A stretch of 59,808 nucleotides of DNA from Pseudomonadota bacterium (lineage in GTDB: Bacteria > Pseudomonadota > Alphaproteobacteria > Acetobacterales > Acetobacteraceae). Under the pieces are notes generated by a model. It saw only the letters and a program-made list of their open reading frames with translations. It did no database searches and had not been told where the DNA came from. Below, piece by piece: positions 24,784 through 33,454 of the stretch. The position numbers and the translations under genes are program-made. Every line of letters starts with the position of its first letter. The stretch's first letter is position 1. Location of the stretch: positions 1 through 59,808 of the forward strand of contig JAKADX010000021.1 in assembly GCA_021818505.1 (NCBI GenBank), given 5' to 3'.

Positions 24784-26132
24784 AGCGCAATGCCGCCTCC
24801 GCCAGTGCCGGCGGCGCCATGCCGGCGACGGTGCGCAAGCTGCGCTGCGCTGTCTACACCCGGAAGTCCACCGAGGAGGGACTCGACAAGGAGTTCAACA
24901 GCCTCGACGCTCAGCGAGAGGCATGCGAGGCCTACATCGCCAGCCAGCGCGCCGAAGGCTGGGTCTTGCTGCGCGACCGCTACGACGACGGCGGCTTCTC
25001 CGGCGGCACCCTGGAACGCCCGGCGTTGCGTCGGCTGCTCGCCGACATCGAGGCGGGGCAGGTCGACGTGATCGTCGTCTACAAGATCGACCGGTTGTCC
25101 CGCTCGCTGATGGACTTCGCCAAGCTGGTGGAGGTGTTCGACGCCCACAGCGTCACCTTCGTGTCCGTGACGCAATCGTTCAACACGACCACCTCGATGG
25201 GGCGGCTGACGCTGAACATCCTGCTAAGCTTCGCGCAGTTCGAGCGCGAGGTCATCGGCGAGCGCATCCGCGACAAGTTTGCCGCGTCACGCGCTCGCGG
25301 CATGTGGATGGGCGGCCACGTCCCGCTCGGCTATGACGTGCGCGAGCGGAAGCTTGTGGTGAACGACGCGAAGGCGGGCACCGTCCGCCGAATCTTCGAG
25401 AGCTTCGCCGAAATCGGCTCAGCCACGAAGCTGGTGCAGGTGCTGCGGTCCGAGCGCGTCACCACCAAGCACGGCCGCCCGTTCACCACCAGCGACATCT
25501 ACAAGGTGATCAACAACCGCATCTATCTCGGCGAGGCGGTGCACAAGGGTGTGTCGCACCCCGGCGAGCATGCCGCCATCGTGCCGCGCGCCCTGTGGGA
25601 TCGGGTGCATGCCGTCCTTCAGGAAAGCCCGCGCGTCCGTGCCAACCGCACTCGCAATCAAACGCCGGCGCTGCTGCGTGGCATCCTGTTCGGCCCGGAC
25701 GGCCGGGCGATGTCGCCCACGCACACCATGCGGCGGGGACGGCAATACCGCTACTACGTCAGCCAAGCGGTGCTGAAAGGGACAGAGGACTGCCCGATCC
25801 GGCGTATCCCGGCCGGCGAGATCGAGACGCTGGTGGTTGACCAGGTCCGGGCGCTGCTCCGGCAGCCTGAGGTGGTGGTCGGCACTTGGCGAGCAGCGCG
25901 GGCGGATGCCGGCGATCTGACAGAAGGCGAGGTGCGGACCGCGCTGGAGCGGCTCGATCCGCTATGGGAAGAACTGTTCCCGGCCGAGCAGGCGCGCATC
26001 GTGCAGTCACTTGTGGAGCGGGTGGACGTGGGCCTGGATGGCGCCGAGGTGACGCTGCGGACGGACGGGTTGGCCTGCTTGGCGCGCGACCTGGGCGGCC
26101 TCGGCGCCGAAGCGCGAAGGGCGGCAGCATGA
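24780..26132 (+). CDS. Large serine recombinase (integrase)
   Basis: 450 residues. The resolvase domain has VYTRKSTEEGLDKEFNSLDA with the nucleophile in RKST, SGGTLERPAL and VYKIDRLSRS, followed by GRLTLNILLSFAQFEREVI. A recombinase domain follows (PLGYDVRERKLVVN, IYKVINNRIYLGEAVHKG), then a zinc-ribbon-like region whose cysteines are reduced (TEDCPIRR). It catalyses integration and excision through double-strand breaks at att sites. Coupled as ATGA to genes on both sides. Most likely moves the element to the left. Confidence 0.92.
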   Translation: MKRNAASASAGGAMPATVRKLRCAVYTRKSTEEGLDKEFNSLDAQREACEAYIASQRAEGWVLLRDRYDDGGFSGGTLERPALRRLLADIEAGQVDVIVVYKIDRLSRSLMDFAKLVEVFDAHSVTFVSVTQSFNTTTSMGRLTLNILLSFAQFEREVIGERIRDKFAASRARGMWMGGHVPLGYDVRERKLVVNDAKAGTVRRIFESFAEIGSATKLVQVLRSERVTTKHGRPFTTSDIYKVINNRIYLGEAVHKGVSHPGEHAAIVPRALWDRVHAVLQESPRVRANRTRNQTPALLRGILFGPDGRAMSPTHTMRRGRQYRYYVSQAVLKGTEDCPIRRIPAGEIETLVVDQVRALLRQPEVVVGTWRAARADAGDLTEGEVRTALERLDPLWEELFPAEQARIVQSLVERVDVGLDGAEVTLRTDGLACLARDLGGLGAEARRAAA

Positions 26133-26518
26133 GCACCGTCACCGTCCGGGTGCCGTTCACCGTGCGCCGGCGGGGCGGGCGGAAGGTCATTGTGGCGCCG
26201 GATGGAGCCCCCCAAGCGCCGGCACGGCCGCAGGTCGACAGCACGCTGGTGAAGGCGCTGGCGCGGGCGTTCCGATGGCGGCGGATGTTGGAGGAAGGCC
26301 GATTCGCTTCGACCATGGAATTGGCCGAAGCCGAGAAGATCAACCAGTCCTATCTGTGCCGGGTGCTGCGGTTGACGCTGTTAGCGCCGGAGATCGTGGA
26401 AGCGATCATGGATGGGCGGCGGCCGGAGGTGGCGTTGCCGGAGTTGATGCGGCCGTTTCCGGTGGAGTGGCGAAACCAAGCCTCTGTGGTTGGCAAGGAG
26501 CCGCGGACATCGCATTAA
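26129..26518 (+). CDS. Small HTH protein after the recombinase
   Basis: 129 residues from ATG 26129, overlapping the recombinase stop as ATGA. A helix-turn-helix like that of ParB/KorB proteins is visible (STMELAEAEKINQSYLCRVL, RLTLLAPEIVEAIMDG), and the N-terminus begins STVTVRVPFTVRRRGGRKVI. Proteins of this shape regularly follow serine recombinases in alphaproteobacteria. It may steer integration or repress the cassette; both roles are inference. Confidence 0.62.
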   Translation: MSTVTVRVPFTVRRRGGRKVIVAPDGAPQAPARPQVDSTLVKALARAFRWRRMLEEGRFASTMELAEAEKINQSYLCRVLRLTLLAPEIVEAIMDGRRPEVALPELMRPFPVEWRNQASVVGKEPRTSH

Positions 26519-26540
26519 CGGAAATCTCGCCGTTATTTTC
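26516..26540 (+). terminator. Weak intrinsic terminator after the recombinase cassette
   Basis: TAACGG (26516-26521) and CCGTTA (26530-26535) form a six-base stem with an eight-base loop, followed by TTTTC. It overlaps the stop of the HTH gene. The stem is short and half AT, so activity is uncertain. Confidence 0.35.
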
Positions 26541-26604
26541 AGCCGCTTTTTCATTTGCGTCCGACCAAGGAAACCCACCTTGCAACCCATGCCGCAGTGA
26601 TAAC

Positions 26605-29511
26605 TCACCACCCTTCGGCCATGCGCTGTGAAACGTCACGCCGGGAGATGACACGCGAACATGTCTCCCACCCGGTGTGCCAGGCACGCTCTTCGTCCGT
26701 CAGTTCCGTGCCAGTCGCCGTTCCACCCCACCGGAGCGAGAATGCGTTGGCAGCGCGCCGCTTTTCAATGAACGTGTCGAGCTCGCGATCAAGCGCCGCG
26801 GCATCATCGATCCAGCTATCGTCGATGACGTCTGGAAGCTGGCCGAATAGGTCGAAACGATCGCGCATTCTGCTGGACAGCCGATCGTAGACGACCTCGT
26901 CGCGCGTGCCCGCATACACCATGTTGAGCATCTCGACCGTGTCGCGCCGCTGTCCAAACCGCTTGATACGCCCGATCCGTTGCTCCAGACGCGACGGGTT
27001 CCACGGCAGGTCCATGTTAATGAGCGTTCCCAGCATCTGAAGATTGAGGCCTTCACAGGCTGCATCTGTGGCGACAAGAAGACGAATTGCCCCCTCCCGC
27101 ACTGCACGCTTGATGTCGTCACGTGGGCAAGCGACGAACTGTCCCTCGCGGAACACGCCCGATCGACCCGCGCCCGCATAGACAGCTACCGGCGTCATGG
27201 GAAGCTCAGCCGCCAGCGAGGTCGCCGCCCAGAAGACCGTATCGAAAAACTGGCTGAAAACGATTGCACCATGACGCAGCCAGTCACGCTCGATCAGAAA
27301 ATGCCGCAGGAGACGCCATTTGGGGTCTGCCGCTGGGCTGTTCCGCGGCTGCGCGACGATGTCCTCCAGCAACGCGATGGCTCCGCGCAACTCCTCGCGC
27401 TCGTCACTCATGTCGGCGCTGAGTGCGGCGAGTTGGTCGGGCAGCAGCTCCTCGTTGTCGTCTTCCCGCATCGAATTTGCGGCGCGGAGACGCTCGAACT
27501 TTCCCGCGTCCGATGTCTCACTGCCGGCGTCGCGACGGGGCTCAGGATCGCCTAGCAGAACCCGGGAAGTCGCGAGACCGGATGCGGCCGAGGAGCAGAT
27601 GCGTTGCAGCAGCAGGCTCTTGAGGTATCCGGCGCCGCGCTTTCGTGACGCCAGGGCCTCGCAGAATTGCTCCGCCGCCGCGAGCGCTTCCTCCATCTGC
27701 GGCGACGTGGCGATGCCTCGGCCCCCCTCCGCGAAGAAAGCTCTGGTCTGCGGGTCGTGCTCCGCGTCGTTTGGATGCAATTCGACGCCAACGGGTCGCA
27801 GCAGCCCAACTTGTTCAAGGTCGCGGCGGCGGCGCAGAATAGTGTGGCGCACCACTGGGTTGTTCGCCTGAAGAAAGCCAAGCCCATCCCGATCGTGCAT
27901 CAGCCGGTCATCAATCTCCTCTCGCACCATACCCGCGTCGAGTGCTGTCCATGCTCGATCGGTCGTGAAGACGGCATCATCGAGTCCCAGATCCTGGCGC
28001 AGCATGCCGAAAATCGGGTCACGTTCGCGCCGGCTTGGAATCGCATGGCGCAGCCATTCCCACCCCTCGGCAGCGCTCCTGGGGCGGACGCGCCCAGAGA
28101 CAATGTCCAGCGCGTCGGGAAACCGGCGCCACGGGCTGAGTGGCGGGCCCAGTACGTGACCCGCTCCGGCATCGAGGATTTCGAGCAGGTCCCATAGCTC
28201 GCGGACGTCGGTCTGAATGGGCGTCGCGGTGCCGAGCAGCACATGGCGCGCTTTCATCGCCGCGCGCCCCATGAACCGAAGCAAGTTGTTTGCCCGGCGG
28301 TCGCCGCTGCCTTCCGACTGTGCCCGCGCCCTGTGCGCCTCGTCGAGGATCAGTGTGCCGAAGGTGGATTCGCCTCGGCCCGCACGGCGGCGCAGGAGAA
28401 CCTCGGCTTCCGGTGCCTGTTGGAAGACCAGCCCCGTCGAGACGATGGCGATCCGGCAGGGGCACTGTGCAACGCCCTCGACCCCGCCGCCACGAATGAT
28501 ATTCCCATCCTGGTCCACCCAATCCTTCCGCGCGGACAGCCAGCGCGCGGAGGGAATGCCCAACCGATCCTTCAACTCTGTCTGCCACTGCTCGCAGAGC
28601 GTTGCCGGAGCCAGGATCAGCGCCGGCCCATCGCCCAGCAGGCTGGCGACCAGGGCCGAGGTTGCTAGCGACAGTGTTTTCCCGACGCCCACCTCGTCGG
28701 CAAGCAGCAGCCGTGCCTTCCCGTACCAATCCCGGTGCCGGAGGAACTCCGCGACAAACGCCTTCTGCCAGGGTTGCAACCCTTCCCCGGCCCGCGTGAT
28801 CGGCGCCTCCGCCATCGCCGCGGCCGGCAGTTGCCAGGCCGTGCAGTCAGGCACTTCGATTTCCTCGCGCTCGGCGCAACGCCCGACTTCGCGGATGATC
28901 GCTTGCGGCAGTGGCACGGCTTTGTTCCACAAGAAATCGAACTCTTCCTGGGTCCAGGCGATGCCCTCCTCCGAGGTATCCTCCCACAGGATTTCATAGT
29001 GCTTCCGCCATGCGTCGAGCGTCTCGTTGACGGAACCCATGAAGCAAGTGCGGGCGCCACTCCGCATGGTGATGATGCCGGCCTTGCCATGGACCAACGG
29101 AGCGGTGGTGCGATCCACAACCCTTATCTGCACCTTCGGCTCGCCATTGCCGTTGCGGGCAGAAAGAAGTTCGGCCAGTCGGCGATAGCGTGTCCGATGC
29201 AGCAGGCTTTCGATCTCCAGCGGCAGTTCTCCCCGCCCGCCCTCCCACCAGCGTGCGACCAGCGCCTGCTCGCGGATGGCCTGGGAAGTCCGCAGATCGT
29301 CCGGGTCCAGGTCCGAGTTGCAGACGATCCGCACTCGGTCTATTCGCGCGATCTCCTCCGCCGCGACCTCGAAGATCGAGCTGCGAAAATATCCGGCAAT
29401 CCGGTCATAGCTTGAGGCATCGCGCAGGCGGTCCCGCAGGAAGGCGTGATCCAGCCGGTGCAGCCGGGAGGAGAAGCGGCGGAGCGTCGGCAGGACGGGT
29501 TCAGAGGCCAT
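26605..29511 (-). CDS. PLD-domain SNF2-type helicase, anti-phage associated
   Basis: 968 residues. An N-terminal phospholipase D-like domain carries H141-x-K143 (VHGKAGIIT) and GSVNET at 159-164, with Thr where Asp is usual in HxKx4D. A SNF2-type SF2 helicase follows: DEVGVGKT at about 272-279, DEAH at 390-393, LLGTATPIQ (motif III) and QRIGRIKRFGQRRD (motif VI). Such PLD-helicases accompany DUF499, DUF3780 and DUF1156 proteins in defence islands. It is the last gene of this operon, 64 bp after the methylase, and the likely DNA-cutting or remodelling effector. Confidence 0.87.
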   Translation of the reverse strand: MASEPVLPTLRRFSSRLHRLDHAFLRDRLRDASSYDRIAGYFRSSIFEVAAEEIARIDRVRIVCNSDLDPDDLRTSQAIREQALVARWWEGGRGELPLEIESLLHRTRYRRLAELLSARNGNGEPKVQIRVVDRTTAPLVHGKAGIITMRSGARTCFMGSVNETLDAWRKHYEILWEDTSEEGIAWTQEEFDFLWNKAVPLPQAIIREVGRCAEREEIEVPDCTAWQLPAAAMAEAPITRAGEGLQPWQKAFVAEFLRHRDWYGKARLLLADEVGVGKTLSLATSALVASLLGDGPALILAPATLCEQWQTELKDRLGIPSARWLSARKDWVDQDGNIIRGGGVEGVAQCPCRIAIVSTGLVFQQAPEAEVLLRRRAGRGESTFGTLILDEAHRARAQSEGSGDRRANNLLRFMGRAAMKARHVLLGTATPIQTDVRELWDLLEILDAGAGHVLGPPLSPWRRFPDALDIVSGRVRPRSAAEGWEWLRHAIPSRRERDPIFGMLRQDLGLDDAVFTTDRAWTALDAGMVREEIDDRLMHDRDGLGFLQANNPVVRHTILRRRRDLEQVGLLRPVGVELHPNDAEHDPQTRAFFAEGGRGIATSPQMEEALAAAEQFCEALASRKRGAGYLKSLLLQRICSSAASGLATSRVLLGDPEPRRDAGSETSDAGKFERLRAANSMREDDNEELLPDQLAALSADMSDEREELRGAIALLEDIVAQPRNSPAADPKWRLLRHFLIERDWLRHGAIVFSQFFDTVFWAATSLAAELPMTPVAVYAGAGRSGVFREGQFVACPRDDIKRAVREGAIRLLVATDAACEGLNLQMLGTLINMDLPWNPSRLEQRIGRIKRFGQRRDTVEMLNMVYAGTRDEVVYDRLSSRMRDRFDLFGQLPDVIDDSWIDDAAALDRELDTFIEKRRAANAFSLRWGGTATGTELTDEERAWHTGWETCSRVISRRDVSQRMAEGW

Positions 29512-29575
29512 CGAAACTCACCGGGTGGAAGCAACCGCGTGCGGACGAGCGACAGAACGGTCGCCCTGTGATACG

Positions 29576-32500
29576 TTATCCGGCTTGAAGGCGTTCGGTC
29601 CGGATCAGCTCCGCCAGCACCCGAGCCGCCTCCGCCTCGTCTGGCCGGGACCGGAGCTGGCTGCGGCCGAGCCAGGCGGCGATGGCCATCGCATCCACCC
29701 GGCGACGCATCCACTCCGGGCCGAACAGGTCGCGCAGGGTGTGGATGGCGGCGGCACCGGCCTCGGCGGGGTCTTGCTGGCTTGCCGCTGCCTGGACGAG
29801 GCCGCGGATGGCGAACAGCACCGGCCGGACCAGGCCGCGAGCGAATTCATGGCCTTCCATCACGGCGCGTCCGAAGGCGACGGCGCCACGCAGTCGCGCG
29901 CTGTTCGCGGTGGCTTCCTCCATTAACGGCCGCCAATCAGTGCAGCGGAACGCCTTGGCGAAGGTCTGGTATTCGTCGAGCTTCGCGGGTGCGCCGGCGG
30001 GCCGGGCGCCCTCGATTTCGGCCATCTTCAGCCAGAACCGTTCGCTGGCATTGTTCAGGCGCTGCCAGAGTGCGGGGTCGAAGCCATCCGGCACCAGCAA
30101 CTCGGCGGCGGTCTGCACCGCCAACTCGATCATGCGGCCGACAACCCCCGTCTCGCCCCTTGCGCGCGGGCGCAGCGCGGCGCGGGTCATGTCCTCGCCA
30201 TCGATCTTCGTGTATCCGGTCAGCACCTCCAGCGCCGCGGCATAGCCCGCCATCTGGATGTCGGAGGACGAGAAGGCGTGCTCGCCGCGGTCGCGCAGTG
30301 CCACAGCGTCCAGCGCCAGCAGGCGGTTCACCTGTTCCTCGACGCGGAATTTCAATTCCGGCACCAGGTCGTTGGTCCAGGCGGCTTCCTTGCCGGCGCG
30401 TTTGCACAGCACCAGCAGCACAGTGCCCTGGACATGGCCTTCGGAGCGAAAAGCGTTCTCTGCTTCGGTCGAGACATACCAAGCGGCGCTCACCTGCAAG
30501 CCGGCGGACCAGACGATTTCCGCCAGGTCGGCCCAGACCTGTGCGTCCTGGTGGGTGAACATGCACACGTGCAGGCCGTTCGCCGGCATGGCCGCCGCCA
30601 TGGCAGCGAGGACCTTGGCCATGTCGGCGCGAAACTTATCGCCACGGCCTTGGATGGCGTACGGTCGCAGGCTGTCCCAGGTCCAATCGGTGAATGGGGC
30701 GGGCGGGTTGCGGCGCAGCCACGCGATGAAAAACTCGGTGATCTCGTGATAGTGCACCGCATCGGCGTAAGGCGGGTCATAGACCCAAAGGTCGCTCTCC
30801 CGCGTTGTGCGCGTTGCGTCACCGGTGAAGACCGTGCCCGCTCCCTCGACGGGAAACGACGCAAAAACCTCATGCTCGTCGGACTGCAGCATGAACAGCC
30901 CTTTTGCGCCATAAACATAGAGCGTGTTGAGCGCCTGATTGTAGAACACATTCTCAACCGCGTCGGCCGAAGGTGCGGTGGTATTGCTGCCAGGGAAACC
31001 CATCCGCCAGCGCGACAATCGCGCCGAGCGGTCCGCCATAAAGGTGAGGTCGAAGCACAGCGCGCCGGCGGCGATCGGATCGGCGACGCGCCCGATCTCC
31101 GCCTTCATCGTCGCGAGCAGCAGAAGCTGACGCGGCGTGAACAGGTGGTGCCAATGCGTCCAGCCGCGCGTACGGATCGGTTCGTCCGTCTTTTCGCCCG
31201 GCTCGATCCGCATGTCGGGCACCAACCCGGCCGCCTGCCAGTCGGCGATGCTGTCCTCCACCAGGGCGCGAAGCCGCGCTTCGCGGGCGAGGTCCTCCGC
31301 ATCCGGCGTGGCGAACCAGGTCGCCGGCCGGGTTTTTCCTTCGCGGAGATCGCCTGCGTCCATCCACTGGATGCAGAACAGCCGCTCAAGAAACACGTCG
31401 CCGCCGCACCACGCGCCGGGCGCGCTGCCGGCCAGCACCGGCGCCGCCTCGACCTCCCATACCGGCTCGCGCGGCGCCACATCGTGCACCCCCCAAGGCC
31501 GCAGCCGGTTGCCGCGCGTGCCGTCCGTCCCTGGCGGACCTTCGCCATCGCCGCGCAGCCGGGCGATGGGGATGCGCCATTCCCGTTCCTCGCCACCCGG
31601 CAACGGTGCCAGCCGATAGACCAGATGCGAGTCCCGCACTGTGCCGGTCTCGGCCGCCGACAGCGCGGCAGCCGAGGCGCCGTCCTCGATCTGAATATCA
31701 AAGCGCTTGCGGGCATGATCGGGCACCAGCCGCGCCAGCGTGCGGCGGTTGCGGCTGATCACCAGGGAGGGAAGAAGCGGCACGCGCCAGCCGGTCTGCG
31801 GGTCCACGATCTCGACGCAATAGAGGAATGCCTTGGCGCGGTTGCCGTCGACATCATGCTCGATGCCGAGCCTTGTGATCTCCGCATCCACCGCCTGCGC
31901 GACCCGGCGCTGCTCCGTGCCGATGCGCGCCCGCTCGTCCGGCGCGGCGCCGATGATGTTGAGCGCGCCCCAGGTCAGCATGGCGGCGACAGGATTGAGG
32001 TCGCTGGCCACCACCCCGCAGCCCAGCCGCGCCGCCTCGAAGGGGATGGAACCGCCGCCGGCAAAAGGGTCGCCCACCACCGGCGCATGGCCGAAGCGGG
32101 CAATGCCGAGTTGTCGCACCAGTTCTGGGAGTGTCCCGGCCGTGGTGCCGAGCCGGGCATTCGCCTCCGCCAGCACGCCGGCGTAGAGCGAGTCGTCCGG
32201 GTCACGGATCGCCTCGATTTCCTCCGGCCGTTTGCAGACAGAAACCTTCTCGGCGAAGCTCATGGCCGCGAAGGCAAGGGATTTCAGCGCCTCGCGCTCG
32301 GCGTCGATGCGGACGCGCTCGGCGCGGCGCTCGGCCGGACGGCGGAGGTGGGCGAGGCTGCGCTTGCGCCAGCGCCATCGCCGCGCGCCAGCCGGGGGCG
32401 CTTCGCCGTCGTCCTCACTGTCTTCGTCGGGCTCGTCGGCGGCAGCGCCGGCCAGCGGCTTCGGCTCGATATGCGGCGTCCAGTCGGCGACGGCGTCCGG

Positions 32501-32836
32501 CAGCTTCGCCACGATATGGGCCGGCGTGATCTTCGGCTGGCGGCGGCGCAGACCGCGTTCATCCATCGCCAGCAGCGCCTCCAACAGCGCGAGATCGCCC
32601 GCCGCGTCATCGGTGGCCGGCAGCAACGCGGCCAGGATGCAGGCGCGCACCAGAACCAGCGGCTTGCGGCCTTTCCAATAGCTGCCGAGCGCGGTCAGCG
32701 TCTGCCCGGCGCCGCTCTTGCGTTCCTTCTGCGCCTCCACCCCGACTTTCTGCGCGGGGAACACACGCTCGATCAGCGCCGGCGCGTCACGCAGCGCGAA
32801 GGGCGCAAGGCCTGGGAGAAGTGGAGCTTCGGGCAA
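29576..32836 (-). CDS. DUF1156 adenine-specific DNA methylase
   Basis: 1086 residues, COG1743-type. An N-terminal DUF1156 (PALIERVFPAQKVGVEAQKE, GSYWKGRKPLVLVRA) leads to methylase motif I DPFAGGGS at 256-263 and motif IV DPPY at 687-690, far apart as usual in this family, and then FFIAWLRR. It should methylate adenine in DNA and mark self. A long C-terminal region follows. It starts 3 bp after DUF3780 and 64 bp precede the helicase, so all four genes are one leftward operon. Confidence 0.87.
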   Translation of the reverse strand: MPEAPLLPGLAPFALRDAPALIERVFPAQKVGVEAQKERKSGAGQTLTALGSYWKGRKPLVLVRACILAALLPATDDAAGDLALLEALLAMDERGLRRRQPKITPAHIVAKLPDAVADWTPHIEPKPLAGAAADEPDEDSEDDGEAPPAGARRWRWRKRSLAHLRRPAERRAERVRIDAEREALKSLAFAAMSFAEKVSVCKRPEEIEAIRDPDDSLYAGVLAEANARLGTTAGTLPELVRQLGIARFGHAPVVGDPFAGGGSIPFEAARLGCGVVASDLNPVAAMLTWGALNIIGAAPDERARIGTEQRRVAQAVDAEITRLGIEHDVDGNRAKAFLYCVEIVDPQTGWRVPLLPSLVISRNRRTLARLVPDHARKRFDIQIEDGASAAALSAAETGTVRDSHLVYRLAPLPGGEEREWRIPIARLRGDGEGPPGTDGTRGNRLRPWGVHDVAPREPVWEVEAAPVLAGSAPGAWCGGDVFLERLFCIQWMDAGDLREGKTRPATWFATPDAEDLAREARLRALVEDSIADWQAAGLVPDMRIEPGEKTDEPIRTRGWTHWHHLFTPRQLLLLATMKAEIGRVADPIAAGALCFDLTFMADRSARLSRWRMGFPGSNTTAPSADAVENVFYNQALNTLYVYGAKGLFMLQSDEHEVFASFPVEGAGTVFTGDATRTTRESDLWVYDPPYADAVHYHEITEFFIAWLRRNPPAPFTDWTWDSLRPYAIQGRGDKFRADMAKVLAAMAAAMPANGLHVCMFTHQDAQVWADLAEIVWSAGLQVSAAWYVSTEAENAFRSEGHVQGTVLLVLCKRAGKEAAWTNDLVPELKFRVEEQVNRLLALDAVALRDRGEHAFSSSDIQMAGYAAALEVLTGYTKIDGEDMTRAALRPRARGETGVVGRMIELAVQTAAELLVPDGFDPALWQRLNNASERFWLKMAEIEGARPAGAPAKLDEYQTFAKAFRCTDWRPLMEEATANSARLRGAVAFGRAVMEGHEFARGLVRPVLFAIRGLVQAAASQQDPAEAGAAAIHTLRDLFGPEWMRRRVDAMAIAAWLGRSQLRSRPDEAEAARVLAELIRTERLQAG

Positions 32837-32839
32837 GCT

Positions 32840-33454
32840 TCAGTCCTCCGGCGTGCGGTCAAGCAAGCCGAGCGCCATCTGCCCGCCTTTGGCGCGCAGG
32901 GGCCGCGGCGCGCGCGGCGCCACGGCCGGCTGCCGGTCCGGGCCGGCGGCCAGGAGCAGCGCGAGGCCACGTCGCGGCTTGGCGGCAGAGTCGGCGGCGG
33001 TGCCGGCGGCGCTGGCGACGCGGCCGAACAGCCACCACCGCTCCTCCGGCCTCAGCGCGGCCCAGGCGGCGGCCACCGGCGCCACGTCTTCCTCCTCGGC
33101 GGCCTCGACCGCCCAAGCGAGGACGATGATCTCCTTGCCGAGCAACCGTTCGACCCGGTTTTCCCCCGTCATCCACCGGGAGGCCGGCAGGCCCTGCTCC
33201 TTTAGCCGGTCGTTCAGCACCTGCTTGGCGAGGGTAGCGACCGCGTTCCATCGCGGGCGTGGCAGGGCGCATCGGACCAGCCGATCCGGCCCGCCAGCCT
33301 GGGCCACGCCCCAATCCTCCTCGAACAGCACGTCCCCGGTACGGCTCTCCGGAATCGTCACCAGCACATGGTGGACGAACATCTCCGCCGGGCAGCCGAA
33401 GTCGGTCGTGGCGGCAGGCTTGAGGGGGCGCGGCTTTCGCGGCAAGGCATTCAC
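32840..33454 (-). CDS. DUF3780 anti-phage-associated protein
   Basis: 204 residues: FGCPAEMFVHHVLVTIPESR, VLFEEDWGVAQAG, GKEIIVLAWAVEAAEEEDV and LRPEERWWLFGRVASAAG match DUF3780, small proteins found only with the DUF499/DUF1156 set. Biochemical role unknown; an adaptor between ATPase and methylase is conceivable. ATGA overlap with DUF499 upstream and a 3-bp gap to DUF1156 downstream. Confidence 0.82.
   Translation of the reverse strand: MNALPRKPRPLKPAATTDFGCPAEMFVHHVLVTIPESRTGDVLFEEDWGVAQAGGPDRLVRCALPRPRWNAVATLAKQVLNDRLKEQGLPASRWMTGENRVERLLGKEIIVLAWAVEAAEEEDVAPVAAAWAALRPEERWWLFGRVASAAGTAADSAAKPRRGLALLLAAGPDRQPAVAPRAPRPLRAKGGQMALGLLDRTPED

Noticed and set aside
30278-33205. 975-codon plus-strand frame across DUF1156
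   Set aside because: Shadow of the methylase gene; low complexity in His, Arg and Gln.
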